A stretch of DNA of 64,000 bases from assembly GCA_028751875.1 (NCBI GenBank), contig CM054135.1:7582924-7646923 (forward strand), in the 5' to 3' direction. Shown one piece after another: positions 1-12,345 of the stretch. The position numbers were made by a program, and so were the translations under genes. Numbering within the stretch: position 1 is the stretch's first letter; every line of letters starts with the position of its first letter. This stretch comes from Rapana venosa (lineage: Eukaryota > Mollusca > Gastropoda > Neogastropoda > Muricidae). The notes under the pieces were generated by a model, which did no database searches, was not told the DNA's origin, and saw only the letters and a program-made list of their open reading frames with translations.

Positions 1-1365
1 AGATTTATATGTATTATAAATATACTTGACATATAGCCATTGCTTGTGTGGTATGAATGTTGCTTGTTGACATAGATATTTACACACATAATGTACATGT
101 ATGCACACACATATTATGTAGTATGTATGAGTTTGTGGACATAAATCGACAGTCTTAACATACACGCACACATCACACGTAATAGCTGAAGATAACACAG
201 CACAAAACTCACCAACAAAAAAAACAAACAGAAAACCCAACTCGCAAACAGATGCTCATACATATATATGTGCTTATGAAATATGAAATCAAACATATAT
301 ACTTGTTTGTGCATGTGCACACGCACACACATGCATGAATGCATGCACAGTCTCAAAACACCCAGACTATCAAATTCATCAAGGTAAAACAACACAGGAC
401 TAATATTATATTCTTGCTTTCTATTCTTCTCCCTTGATTGAGGGCAGTTTTATCAGACACACCCGCTGGATTCGTTTCACTTGACCCGCAAACGAACTCG
501 TTTCAGAGTCGGTGAAAGGGCAGTGCAATTAAGTATGTAATGAACTCTCTCTCTCTATGAGGCCTGTACTGCTCACCACCTCGCTCCTGCCTGTGAAATA
601 GCCAGCATGAATAGCTCACTTATTGTGTTTGATACAGCTTCAGGGGTGATGGTGCTATGTGTGTAAATTTGTGTGTGTGTGTTGTGTTCGTATGTGTGTG
701 CATATATATCTGTCAATCTATCTACCAATCTATTTATTTATCTATCAATCTATAGATATCCATCTGCTATCTACCTTAGATCTATCTATCTATCCATCTA
801 TCTACCCATCTGTCTGTCTGTCTATCTACTCTCTGTATGTGTTTGGAGAGGGGGATGCACACACAAATGTCATGTGTGCATACATGTATGTGTGTATGAA
901 CATATATATATATATAATTGTACGTATATTTTTGATGGTATATTTCTCTCCCTTCCTCCCTCCCCACCTCTCTTTCTATCTCTCTCTCTCTGTATATGTT
1001 TTGTGCCCAGCCCCCCTCCCACTGCCCCTTGTGAATGGGCATCTTGCTTATCACATTAAGCCTTTGTTCTTTGTCCTTTGTCATTGTCATTGTCACTCTC
1101 TCTCTCTCTTCTCTCTCTGTGTGAATGTAGGTATGTTTAAAGCATGCGAAGGCAGCATAGCTGTGTGACGACAGGTCTAGCTAGGCAAAGCACACATATC
1201 ATAATACTTACGTGAGTGTGTGTTTGTCCACTTGGGATATAACAGCAGCTTTACCTGCCTGATCCTCTTTACTGACCCTTCACCCTCACCCCTACCTCCT
1301 CCTCCTCTTCCTCCTCCGCCCCTTCCTCTTCAAGTTTTTTCCTCACCCCTCATTATATTCACAGA

Positions 1366-1455
1366 CAGCGGTTAAAAATGGTTGCATATATGCGCAAAAT
1401 CTCACCATTGGTGAACCTCACAGCTCTGGTCAAGGAATGAATTTAAGGGAAAAAA
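1366..1455 (+). repeat. SINE-E-type 3' module, fragment
   Basis: The segment contains ggttgcatatatgcgcaaaa followed by tctcaccattggtgaacctc and an A-rich end near 1449. The same module forms the 3' end of the SINE copy at 54125-54490 and recurs at 24530, 46800, and reversed near 30165, 31815, 33345 and 60625. Only the tail is present here, with no tRNA-like head. Confidence 0.6.
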
Positions 1456-1544
1456 AAAACTCAGACTTAACAGGCAGACAGTCACACATGCACACATAAA
1501 CACACACACATCTCATGCACACACACACCTACACACATACTCAC

Positions 1545-1692
1545 TCAATGGTAAATGATGCAATAATGTAGTGTCTTAGTATAATCATTACGAAATTTGT
1601 TCTTAGATAGATGGCTTGATGAAAAAAAGCAAATGCATTGCTTATTCAATGTACCATCTGGAAATAAAATTTTGACTTTGACTGACTTTGAC
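1545..1692 (+). repeat. Retroposon 3' tail with AATAAA and TTTGACT-type tail
   Basis: The segment includes agatggcttgatgaaaaaaa, ttcaatgtaccatctgg, then aaataaaattttgactttga and a short TTTGACT-type tail. The same sequence lies inverted at 25859-25985. A polyadenylation signal just before a short tandem tail is typical of a non-LTR element 3' end. No coding part is attached, so it is a severely 5'-truncated copy or a SINE using that tail. Confidence 0.6.
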
Positions 1693-1893
1693 ACACACCA
1701 TACCACACACATACACACACAGTACACACACACACCCCTACACCTCCCCCCCCCCCTACACACACACTCCTACACACACCCTACACACACTCACTCACCC
1801 CCCCCCCCCCCAACCCCCCAACACATACCATACCATACACACACAGAGTACACACACACACACACACACACCACACACACACACACACACAAC

Positions 1894-1930
<37 letters not shown>

Positions 1931-1940
1931 ACTTCCTCCC
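1693..1940. repeat. CA-rich microsatellite with poly-C interruptions
   Basis: The tract is dominated by CA dinucleotides broken by C runs (for example 1747-1757 and 1798-1812). It directly follows the retroposon tail at 1692, so the tail may have seeded it. Open frames across it are repeat artefacts. Confidence 0.85.
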
Positions 1941-2343
1941 GGCAGTGTGGAGTGGTCACAGACAACAGATGAGTCGCTGGTTTTTACAAAGTTATGATAG
2001 TACTACCCAGCACAACTCCATAGACTGGAAGGATGCCTACTAGGCCTATACTATAGCAGCAGTCGTACTAGCAGCAGCAGCAGGAATAGAATGAAGGTCA
2101 GCTCAGTGTTTTTGTGGTCAGCAGCTGACCATAGGGAGGGGAGGGGGAGGGTGTGGAGGTAGGAGAGTAAATGACAGGGCTTCTTCTGGCTGTACTGGTC
2201 ACTGCTGGCCTAGCTTCCCTGACTCCTTGTGGTCAAAAGGACCCTTGTAACCCTGCTGCCCTTAGTAGTACAGACAGAGCTCTGTACTAGACACTGACCC
2301 TTCCCTGACCCACTCTTCTCTAGAGAGCTCTCTCTCTGTGTGT

Positions 2344-2374
<31 letters not shown>

Positions 2375-3350
2375 TAGGGTGTGTGTGTTGGTGTGAGTGT
2401 GTGTGTGTGTGTGTAGGGTGAGTGTGTGGTGTAGTGGAGTGTGTGTGAGGGGTGTGTGAGTGAGGAGTGGGGGGGTGAGGATGATGTGTTAGTTAGTGAT
2501 AGAGATTTTAAAGGATGGAAAAGAAGGGGGGGGGGAGACAAGATTGATAGAAACAAAAAGTGATGTATAGAGAGGCAGAGATAGAGTTATGTCTGCATTG
2601 TCATTAAATGGTTGTCTTGTTGCTAACTGGCACACACTGGAAATAAAACTTCCTAGCTCATCGTTTTATATCAACACACATGAACACACCACCCAAAATA
2701 ATGACAATAGAAGAAATTGTCTAAATAAAAACTCTGTCGAGACTGAGAATGTAATACAAGTACTCCTTAACTTTCCTGAGAAAATCTGTTGTTTTACCCA
2801 ATTTGCACGCTCACAGAGTCAATGGGAAAATTAATTTTGTCTGTCCACTTCACGTCAATAACCACTTTACGACACAACAATCATCGTCTCTGAATGAATG
2901 AATGAATGAATGAACGGTGGCAGAGGCCGCACAAGGAGAGAGGGGATAGAAGTGGATGAGAAAGAGGGAAAGGCAGAAACCACAGACTAATATTTTCTTT
3001 ACCTTTTCCAGGTCACACAGGAAATGGACCTATAGATGTTTGTTTTGGGATAACCCCCTTTTTCCCCCCTTGAGACAAAAAAAAAATAAGGAGGGAGAGA
3101 GAGAGAGAGAGAGGGGGGGGGGGGGGGTGAGAGAGGTTGGAGGGGGTGGGGGAGGGGGAGTAATTCAGTCACTTGTTGCTAACTTGCTTATCATTCATAC
3201 ATATTGGAGAATGGTTTGGGACTTTTCTTGGGGGTAGGGGGTGTGGAGAGAACTCAGTCAGTCAGAGATTTGCTTACTGTATTTTTTGCACAGAGGATAG
3301 GTTTCAAAGAAAACGCTTTGGATATTACATAGAAAGGTATATGAAGTCAG

Positions 3351-3643
3351 GGGTGACAGGATAGCTCAGTGGTCAGAGCACTCGCTTTCCCTCAGCTAAG
3401 GTAAAGCAACATCGATCATGGTTACCACTTGAATGGGTGACCGTTTGCACGCCTTGACTTCAGCACAGTCCCCCAGTTCACCCAGCTGTAAATGGGTACC
3501 TGCCTCTTTAGGGTCAGGGAAGGTAAAGCAGCGAGGGAGAGGAGATGGGCGCCGCCCTCAATATGCTGGCCCCTGGAGAAGCTGAGGTCTCTGACGCCTT
3601 GTTCTCCTACGGCCACATAGGTTATGGGACACCTTTACCTTTT
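3351..3643 (+). repeat. tRNA-derived SINE, family A, copy 1
   Basis: It starts with a pol III A-box-like stretch (atagctcagtggtcagagca) and carries a body including gtaaatgggtacctgcctct and cctcaatatgctggcccctg. It is flanked by a near-perfect 14-bp target duplication, 3338-3351 (tatatgaagtcagg) and 3644-3657 (tatataaagtcagg, one mismatch). Related copies lie at 16211-16485 (plus) and 56500-56783 (minus). The tRNA-like head is not a functional tRNA gene. Confidence 0.75.
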
Positions 3644-3671
3644 TATATAAAGTCAGGAAAATGATCAGTCA

Positions 3672-4006
3672 CGTTCAGATTTGTGTATTCCCCCATGGCA
3701 TGTCGGGGGCCTGTAAGTATAAACAGCACCCCCACCTTCTGGAAATTCTGTACTAGCATTTCCATCTTTTCTATCCCTTTGTTTCTGCTTTATTCCTTTT
3801 CTTCCCGTTTTCTGCCTTCTTTGGTCCATTCTCCTGCCTTCTTTTCCAGAAAGATGAAAGATAACAAATTTCCCCCACACTGAAGTCAGACACACTGGGC
3901 CTGCCTGACTTGTCAGTCACTTAACGGCAGCGCAATGCAATGTCAGTCATATGACAGGCAACAATAGTTGCTGTCTGAGCGTTCCACGAAGAAGAAGAAG
4001 AAGAAG
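3672..4006 (+). repeat. GAA-tailed short repeat, family G, copy 1
   Basis: The repeat runs from a cccccatggcatgtcggggg-type start, through caccttctggaaattctg and a purine/pyrimidine-asymmetric middle, to caacaatagttgctgtctga and a (GAA)n tail at about 3990-4006. Inverted copies lie at 8762-9062 and 34556-34920, and a short copy at 44525-44645. The trinucleotide tail marks the 3' end. The origin of the body is not recognised. Confidence 0.65.
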
Positions 4007-4149
4007 GTTTGTATGAAAGGCTATATGGACAGAAGCTTGTGATTGTCTGACAAGGCTGTATAGGCCAAACTTGAATCTTGTGAGAATGGGTTTTTTTCCC
4101 GACCCCATGGAGAATGTGCAAAGTTGATGATCTGAAGTCTGAAGCTAGT

Positions 4150-4380
4150 ACCAATAAATGCGCTGGTTTGGGCACATTCAACGGAAAGCAGACCACATCA
4201 TAAAAAGAGCAATGAACTTCATAGTGGATGGAAAGAGACCAAAGGGAAGACCTAGCAAGACCTGGGCTGCCTGTATTGCAGATGATCTTAGAGAAAGGGG
4301 TATAAATAAGGAGGAAGCTCAAAACAGAGAGAGATGGAGAAGGCTCATCAATGTCAAACTTCCCCTGGGAGAAACATGAC
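4150..4380 (+). mobile_element. Non-LTR retrotransposon ORF2 C-terminal fragment
   Basis: The conceptual product has MRWFGHIQRK, GKRPKGRPSKTW and RERWRRL, the stretch found downstream of the reverse transcriptase in many invertebrate LINEs. An in-frame stop sits just before the first codon shown, so this is a dead 5'-truncated remnant. The family is not assigned; it differs clearly in sequence from the GAT-tailed LINE pieces at 32180 and 37030. Confidence 0.7.
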
Positions 4381-5050
4381 AAGAAAGGAAGAAAAGAAGA
4401 ATCTTCAGTTGTTTGGATGGGGATGCCATACTACTGCCCAGTGCTCAAAATCTTCAAGTAGAAGCAGAGTACCGACTGCTTGGTGGGCATACTCTTCAGA
4501 AGATATAATTTTGGGGGGACTGTGAGCATAAAATGGAATGTTTGACCGTGGTTTATAATCTGGTCCGAAGGACTTGTAAGGAAACAAAGTTTAAAAAAAC
4601 AAAACAAACCTCAGTATTTACTCCAGGGGGGAAAATTCACTTAGAGAGATAGTTCTGAAGAGACTTAAACTCAAAATCAAAAAGCAAAATGTTCAGGGCA
4701 AAAATGGTACACAGCCAGGTTCACCTGATGTACTGATACCCCCTCCACCTTACTATTACTACCACCACCACCACCACCACCACCACTATCTTCAGAATCC
4801 TGGGACACCTGCTTTGCCTTAGGGGTGATTGGGTCTGGCATGGCGTCCATCAATTAACCCATTGCTGCCCAAGTCTGGGCATACTTAGCACAGCTGCTTC
4901 TGCTTCCCCCAGTTAACCCTTTGCTACCTGTGCCTGCCTGCCTGCCTGCCTGCCTGCCTGCCATTCTCTTAATTAACTGTCTTCTGCTGTTGGGGCTTAA
5001 GTGCGGGCTAAATGCCTAGGGGGTACAGGTGGAAAAGAGAGAGAGAGAGA
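4381..5050. other. Non-coding, no gene seen
   Basis: AT-rich sequence after the LINE fragment. It contains a CCA trinucleotide run near 4755-4785 and a TGCC tetranucleotide run at about 4930-4962. No splice-bounded exon or conserved frame was seen. Confidence 0.5.
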
Positions 5051-5055
5051 GAGAG

Positions 5056-5255
5056 AACTGAACTCAAACTCGAACAAGATTTATTCACAAAAAGGCCATT
5101 GGCCCATACATGAAGGGGGTTGCCGAACTGCCTATTATCTTAGTGAGAAAAATAAGGAAAAGCACAAAAAACAAAATGTTATTGTATAACCACAACCACC
5201 ACAACAAAAATCAGTTAAAAAAAAAAAAGACTTAAGAAACTAAGATATCTCTTAT
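5056..5255 (-). repeat. 3' tail of the element carrying the antisense ORF, truncated copy
   Basis: On the minus strand it reads from a divergent A/T-rich part into ggcaacccccttcatgtatg, gggccaatggcctttttgtg, then AATAAA (complement of 5080-5085) and a TTCGAG-like tail that runs into GA repeats. The same sequence follows the antisense ORF at 57060-57240. It is therefore a 5'-truncated copy of that element. Confidence 0.65.
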
Positions 5256-5295
5256 TCTAAAGGCTTTACACAAATATAAAGCAAGGCTGCACACA

Positions 5296-5341
<46 letters not shown>

Positions 5342-5935
5342 GGAGGAGGAGGATGATGGAGACGTGTGTGTACACCGGTGTGTGTGTCTGTGTGAGTGAG
5401 TGAGAGAGAGAGAGAGTGGTGGGGTGTTTGTGTTTTGGGGTTTAGCAAGGATAGAAAAGGATAAGCTTCAGTAAAGACCTTTACAAAAAAAGGTGTAAGT
5501 GAAAATAACCCCAAAAAACCAGAGTAATTTGTTAAAACATGCAAACAAACAAGGCACTGTCTTTTCTTGCTCAGTACCTATAACCACCCTCGATCTTCGT
5601 TTAATCCTCGCAGAGCAGTGTATGTCCTTCAGCCTCAGTGAAACTAAGTCGCCCCTCCTGTCTGTTGTTAGCCATTATAAACTCCACTGTGTTGGTTTAA
5701 AGAGAATATTACTTCCTTTATGGTGGGAAACAAGGGTGTTTCTTTTTTCTGGCTCATGTCAGGATGTGTCAAGATTAGGTGAGGGTTGTTTTTTTTGCTT
5801 GAATGAATGGGTGGGTGGGTGAGGGAGGGAGGAGGGAGAGTGCACAGTGCGTGGAGAGTTGCTCTGCAAGGTTTTGGGGCCTTTCTGAAAATGGTGTATT
5901 ATCATTTCTGCTTGAGCTTTTTTTGTGTGTTCTCT

Positions 5936-5970
5936 CTGTCTGTCTCCCCCTCTCTGTCTGTCTTCTCTCT

Positions 5971-6042
<72 letters not shown>

Positions 6043-6295
6043 CTGTCTTCTCTCTCTCTCGTCTCTGTCTGTCTGTCTGTCTCTCTGACTGTCTGTCTCC
6101 TCCTTTCTCCCTATCTTCTTTCTATAGCTATATCACATGCTTTCTTTCTGTCTTTGTCCGCTTTTGCTTTACTGTTTTCACTTGTCTGTTTTCTTCTCAT
6201 CTTCATCTTCTTTGTCTTTGTCTTCTTTGCCTTCTTCTTCTTCTTTGTCTTCTTCATCATCATCATCTTCTTCTTCTTCTTCTTCTTCTTCAAAA
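5936..6295. repeat. CT dinucleotide tract followed by TTC/ATC trinucleotides
   Basis: Nearly pure CT from 5965 to 6040 with TGTC interruptions to about 6100, then TTC-rich sequence ending near 6292. The strand is pyrimidine-only over long spans, so it could form triplex or slipped structures. Confidence 0.85.
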
Positions 6296-6854
6296 CCACA
6301 GTCTGCATACATTATTTAAAGTGAAAATCTATTCTACCTTTTTGAAGAGTAGGCCACTGCGTTCTCGAAGGAATGGATGACAAAATGTACCCCCCCCAAA
6401 AAAAAAGCAAAGAAAAAAAAAGCAGGCCCTCTCTCTCACACACACTGCCCTCATGCTTATATTATTATCTAGTCACATTTAAGGTAACACATTCCTTCAC
6501 ACACACACACTCACTGGCCAGTCACCTCTTCCACCTGTGAAAATGAAATAACATCTGTTATCACTTGATAAAAGCCTGAAGAGGAGGGGGGGGGGGGGGG
6601 GGGGGGGGGGCAAAGGGGGAAAAAGGAGGGGGGGAAGAAACAGAAGACAGAAAGAGTAGAGAAAGCATAAAGCGATGAAAATATTCAACAACGATAGCAG
6701 CAGCCACCATTTCACAAAATAGACAAAAAGGACTATATAGTATAGAGATAAAGCAAAGTAAACTGGAAACATGAGGGAAAAAACAGCACACACACACACA
6801 TATCCATGATATCTGATAACACTTAATGTGTAAAGACGTTCAATTAAAGAAGGA

Positions 6855-6863
6855 ACACACGCA

Positions 6864-6894
<31 letters not shown>

Positions 6895-6983
6895 TCTCTC
6901 TCTCTCTCTCTCCGCTCCGTCTAAAATCACTAAATGTGAATAGACGTTAAACTGAAGAACACACACACACACACACACTCTCT

Positions 6984-7030
<47 letters not shown>

Positions 7031-7050
7031 GACTCAGAGAGGGAGGGAGG

Positions 7051-7122
<72 letters not shown>
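6855..7122. repeat. Compound ACGC / CA / CT / GA microsatellite
   Basis: The order is (ACGC)n, (CT)n, a 60-bp spacer, (CA)n, (CT)n to 7024, a short spacer, then (GA)n to about 7120. The CT and GA arms are mutually complementary and separated by roughly 30 bp, so the region can fold into a long hairpin. Confidence 0.8.
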
Positions 7123-8428
7123 ACCAAAACAAAAGGAAAAAACCCCCAAGCAAAACAAACAGAAAAAAACAACAAACCCTTGAAGTGAACAAAACTGACC
7201 ACCAGAAGAAAGATGGACAGGATGAGATTTCTCTACAAAGCAGCCGGTCCTCAGAGATTGAGGGTGTTGCCTGCAGAACCCTGATAATTAATACATGTCT
7301 GTCTCTGCTGCCAGACAAGATGGATTCACTATCTGTCTGATCCTAGGCCCTACCATGACCAGCCTTCTGTTCTGAAAGGATCCATGGACAGTTTGCATGT
7401 GTGTGTGTGTGTGTAATCAGAAACATTCACTGGCATGAAGCCTATCAGGGCTGAGAGGAGTGAGAGTGAGAGCTCTGTCTGTCGTGTGAAGAGGGTTTCT
7501 TTTGTTTGTGTCTGCTTTTCTTTGTTTGTTTCTTTGTTTGTTTCTTTGTTCTGTCGTGTTCTTTTGTTTCTTTTATTTGTTCTTTGTTGCTTGCTTTCTT
7601 GTATTTATTCGTTTCTTTTGTTTCTTTCTTCTGGTTTATTTTGGTTTTGTTTCTTCCTTTCTTCATTGTGTTCTTTCTTGGTGATTAAGGACAAAAAAAA
7701 TAACCAAAAAACCCCCAACCCTTAGTGTTGTTGCATTAAGTGTTACATATCTATATCATTATCACAAATGCAAGTAATGTTTTTGTTGTGTGTGGGTTTT
7801 TTTTTAAAGTAGATACCATGACAGATACAGTGCAGCCTACATTGATAGTTCACCGATGATGACGTCAGTCTGTTAAAACTGACAGAAGGTGTTTTTTTAA
7901 AGCAGTTAAAAAAACCATGTTACAAGTCCTTGAACTCAGCACAGAAGAGTTCAGGAGATTCACCTCCCCCCCCTCTCCTCTCCCCACTCACACCCCCCAC
8001 CCCCTTTGTCCTTCTACCTTTCCTATTTGCTTAAAGTCCACCCCAAAGGGAAGAAGAAGTGGGGTTGGGGGGATGAGGAGGAGGGGGAGGAGGAGGGAGG
8101 GAGAGGTCACTGAAAGAGGGGATTAAGAGAGCAGTCAGCACAGAGGGCCTGCAGGCACTTTGGTGGTTGGCGTTGATGACCTCGGTGACTTTGAGGAAGG
8201 TTTTCCCCAAGCCTGCAAAGCCCCCCTCCATTAGATGCTATTAGCCCTGCATGGGTGACGCAGGCAGACACACCTGACTGCTCCCCACGGCACAGAGGAG
8301 ACCCTGCCCTGCCCTGCCCTGCCCTGCCCTGATGCTTAGTGCAAACCTTGGAAGTAGAACCCTCCGGTGTTTTGACTATTGCACATTACAGTTACAACAA
8401 TATTGCTGGATCTGATGATGATGGAAGC

Positions 8429-8470
<42 letters not shown>

Positions 8471-8472
8471 TG

Positions 8473-8527
<55 letters not shown>

Positions 8528-8761
8528 GAGAGAAAGCCTGTGGCTGCTAAGTGGGTCTGGTCTGGCCTTTTATAAAAAAAAAAAAAGTGACATATGATAA
8601 GTGTTTTTGATGGTGGTGTTGTCATTGAGGGCTCACATGTCTTGCATTGCCTGTATTTTGTGTGTGCTTGGGAGATGGTCTGAAAGGAATGCTTTGATTT
8701 TTTAAAGATTAAATGACACTTTCAGGGGGAAAAAAAGTAGTATATTTGGAGAACTGGAATA

Positions 8762-9062
8762 TATTCTTCTTCATTGTTGAATGCTCAGACAGTAACTATT
8801 GTTGTCTGTAATGTTAGCGTAAATGTGTTTCGCTGTCAGGCCCAGAGCATCAGACTTTGGCATAGAAGAGAATCGTCATCTTTTAAGTCTTCCTGGGAAA
8901 AAAGGCAGAATGGACCAAGAAGAAAAAAAATAAACAAGAAGGAGGGTGACAGGAAAAAAAGGAACAAGGCAGAAACAAAAGAGAGGGATAGAGAAGAGGG
9001 AACTTCTAGCACAGAATTTCCAGAAGGTGGGGAAGCTGTTTATACTGACAGACCCCTTACAT
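8762..9062 (-). repeat. GAA-tailed short repeat, family G, copy 2
   Basis: Reverse of the family at 3672-4006: it opens with attcttcttcattgttgaat, contains cagtaactattgttgtctg, an AGAA-rich middle and tttccagaaggtggggaagc, and ends at tactgacagaccccttac. Divergent from the copy at 34556, so an old insertion. Confidence 0.6.
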
Positions 9063-9511
9063 CCTCCCCCCCCCCCCTTTTTTTTTTTAAATTAAGCTTT
9101 CGGCAAAAAAGTTTATATGGAGAACTTGGATATATATATAAGAGCACACAATTGGTACCATAGTGTAGATTTTCTCAGGAGTTAAAAAAAAAAAAAAATT
9201 TTAAGTTGGGGGTGGGATGTCGTAAATGTTAGATAATTATCATGATTGATTGAAAAGGTAGAAGAAATAATGACATGTTTATTGTAGCATGTTCCCCATT
9301 TTAACACCCTAACACCCTGGGGGTCTCACCCAGAATATATGCACTCTTGACTCATTCATCGAACTTGGGAATCACTGTAAAATTGTTGACGTGTACCATA
9401 TACAGTCCTGGGGGTGAAGCTTGCATGATGTGACAAGTTTTCAAGTACCTCGCCTATTAGGCAGCCATACTCCGACGTCAGAGAAGAAATAGACATTAAT
9501 ATGTACAACTG

Positions 9512-9601
9512 TATAGTGTGTGTGTGCGTGTGTGTATGAGAGAGTATATTTCATGGTATAGTGTGTGTGTGCGTGTGTGTATGAGAGAGTATATTTCATG
9601 G
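9512..9601. repeat. Exact 45-bp tandem duplication
   Basis: Two apparently identical units, each running from gtatagtgtgtgtgtgcgtg to gagagagtatatttcatg. The lack of differences points to a recent slippage event or an assembly duplication. Confidence 0.8.
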
Positions 9602-9898
9602 ATGAATACTTAAACTACACTCCTCTTCTCTAAGTTTCCTTTTATGCTCTTGCCTTTATTATGATTAATCGAAACGGAACAGATCACAATGAGCGGCAAC
9701 ATCAGCCCATTGACCCAGATCTTTCCCACCCACCAGCTGTTCCTCGTCTGGTTTTTTTTACGTGTACACAAACACACAGAGCCAGCAACGCAACAGTAAC
9801 AACCGGCGGGTGACAGGATACTTGTTCAAGTCTGTCCAGGGTTTCTGTCTCGTCACAGTTCGCCATAATCTTATGTCAACATCTTGATAAATTCGTTT

Positions 9899-9934
<36 letters not shown>

Positions 9935-11317
9935 CTTTTTATTTGGGACCTTCACCGTAAGCCCCTCTGCTGTAAAAGGTAAATAAAATTTAAAAATGTA
10001 AAAAGTCTTCTTTGGAATTCGTTCACAGCTTGCGTCAAATGTTTCAGTTTAGTTTGTGCTTAGATCCTGTTTCTCCACCCGTCGTATTCATGAAATTCTT
10101 TTTAGCGTTGGCAGTGTGACGGTGATATCGTTGCGTCGACGTTCATCGTTTCAATCGTTTATTTACCAATGTTCCTAACGAAAGAATGCTTTTGAGTGGA
10201 ATACCTGTATGAGTGGAAGCCCCTCCCCACCGTCCACCACACGCACGAGTCCCCATTTTTCATGTTACTTTTCTTTATTTTATTTTTTTAGTTTTTACTT
10301 CTGTTTCTTCGAAATGTGTTTAAAGGGAGGTTTGGACTGGTAGGAGTGAGTGTATGGGACAGGGATTGTGGATAAGGGAGGGTGTTTTAATTTGGAACAA
10401 GGACTTTGAGGAGAAAGGGGGTGGGGGGAGGGTTGTTGAGAATCTAGTCATGCATGAAGCAAAACTGTCATCAACAGCTTTTCTGCCCCCATCCCCTCCT
10501 ATTTTTCTCTTTTAGTTTTGTTCTTTTTTTCAGGCTGTATTTCAGTCGTGCATAATATGTTTTGCTGCCAGTCTGTCTGTCAGTGTGGGGCCGCCCAGAA
10601 AGAGCAGTGCTGTGTGAAATGGGCTTTGTGGGTGTCGCATGATTGCTTCTAATGCATATATAAGTATGTCTGTATGTATACATGTATGTTAGGGACAAAT
10701 GGGCTAAAGAAAATAGGTGGAGGGTTGGGAGGAGGGTGGGGGTGGGGGGGCACAGGAGTGGTAGTGAGCTGGGGAAAGACATTTATTGATTTTTTTGTGT
10801 TCTGCAGTTCAAGCCATGTGTGAAAGATCTTTTGTTGTTCTTTCTTCCTTCCTTTAAAAAATTTTTTGGTTCCTTTTTTTTCCTTCTCCTTTCTTTCTTT
10901 CTAATTCTCGCTCCATTTTTGGACATTTGTATTGGTTGTCTGCCCGTGACGTTTGCTTTCAGGAATTATCACATGCACATGTACAGTATACAGTGTGCGA
11001 GTTTTGACATCAGTGCATGCAGGCCAGTGTTATTGTACAGCCCCCCCCCCCCCCCCCCCCTCCTACCACACATGTGTAGACGTTTTCACCTTTTATTGTC
11101 TTAGTGCCTTGTTTTTCTTTTAGATTTGTCCCTGTCTCTCCCTGTCTCTATGCCAGCTCCAGCCCCTTTATGAATGGTTACAACAGAAACCATTCATTTT
11201 GTCTCTCTGTGCCGCTTTCTCTGTCGGTCAGTCTGTCTGTCTATCTGTCTGTCTCTGTCTCTCTTTTCTTCCAATCTCTGTCTCTCTTTTCTTCCAATCT
11301 CTGTCTGTCTCTGTCAA

Positions 11318-11420
11318 GTCAAGTCAAAAACACTTTAATCATCCCATGAAGGGCAATTACAATACTGACAGGCAGATTGATACGCATCAAAAATCTCAAA
11401 GATACAAAAAAGCTATATTT
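11318..11420 (-). repeat. Retroposon 3' tail, TTGACT-type
   Basis: The plus strand begins gtcaagtcaagtcaaaaaca then ctttaatcatcccatgaag. Read on the minus strand this is a short body followed by a poly(A)-signal-like AAAG and a (TTGAC)n tail. It resembles the tail design at 1545-1692 and 25859-25985 but has a different body. Confidence 0.5.
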
Positions 11421-12139
11421 CATATTGGTTAAAACATTCCAAAATGACTTCAAATAAAAATTTCACAAACACACACACACACACACAAACACATGCGCGC
11501 GCATGCGGACACACACATACACACACACACACGCACACGCACGCACACACACACACACACATACACGCACACACACATCAATTGTGAACTGCCTGTCTGT
11601 CACTGTCTCTCTCTCTTCTTCCAGTCTCTGTCTGTCTGTCTCTCCTCTGTTTTCTCCCTGTCTCTGTCTCTCTTCTCTTTTTCTCTCTTTCTTTTTGTGA
11701 GTGTGCTTGCTGACGTTGTGAAATACCTTTTTATTTAATCACAATTGTAGGAGGGGGAGTGCCTTAGAAGTGTGATATATTACTGTTTTATCTAATAAAA
11801 TATTCCAGGTCTTTTTTTTTTTTGTCGCCACAAAGGTTTAATACTACCCCCATCCCCCCCCCCCCCTTCTCTTCTTTTGTTTTTAAAATGCGTGTACTTT
11901 ATGACTTGCGTTTGAATGTGAGGAGTCATGCATCATTAATTTTATTTTTATAGTTGCTTGCCCTAAATGGGGCGCACTTTGCTGAAACAATGAAAGACTT
12001 TGCTTTGATTAAAAAACACACACACAAAAACTATAAAATAGAACGGGTCTTTATCTGGTGTCTGCAAATTCTTGAAATTTTTGCTGTGATGGCACATATC
12101 CAAAGCAAAAGGTTTTTCAGCTAAAGAATTCTCATAATG

Positions 12140-12200
12140 ATAAAAATTATGTGGAATTTGTATAGCGCTAAATCTTGTAAAGCTAACAAATCAGATTCTC
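12140..12200 (+). repeat. 'tatagcgct' interspersed module, copy 1
   Basis: The core ttgtatagcgctaaatcttg matches gcgctgaatcttgtaaagc at 23225-23245 and its reverse at 34462-34512. Two of the three copies abut AAT-type trinucleotide repeats. It is probably the end of a retroposon whose body is lost. Confidence 0.5.
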
Positions 12201-12216
12201 TGTGTGTTCAGTTTTC

Positions 12217-12345
<129 letters not shown>

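Larger units (their letters stand above)
1..3350. other. Non-coding repeat-rich stretch, no gene seen
   Basis: No reading frame here looks like a gene. The content is simple sequence: TCTA/TCTG tetranucleotides at 712-832, CT-rich at 950-1000, CA-rich with C runs at 1690-1935, GT-rich at 2341-2440, AATG units near 2895-2915, and GA plus a G run near 3093-3127. A SINE 3' module lies at 1366-1455 and a retroposon tail at 1545-1692. It is either the upstream intron of the MPRIP-like gene or intergenic DNA. A start codon or first PH exons were looked for and not found. Confidence 0.6.
5256..8761. other. Simple-repeat-dominated stretch, no gene seen
   Basis: Main tracts are GA at 5297-5340, a long CT tract at 5936-6085, TTC at 6230-6292, G25 at 6586-6610, ACGC/AC at 6855-6895, CA-CT then a long GA tract at 6958-7120, TTTG/TTTC-rich at 7497-7690, CCCTG pentamers near 8305-8332, and GT then GA at 8427-8525. 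Frames such as poly-Ser/Leu or poly-Arg/Glu arise from these repeats. No exon with credible splice sites was seen. Confidence 0.6.

Noticed and set aside
5803..6380. Leu/Ser-rich frames of 93-173 codons
   Set aside because: Translation of CT and TTC microsatellites.
9680..9770. Possible alternative first exon with ATG in a good context (MSGNISPLTQ)
   Set aside because: Short frame with no donor in phase that I could support and no similarity to the MPRIP N-terminus.
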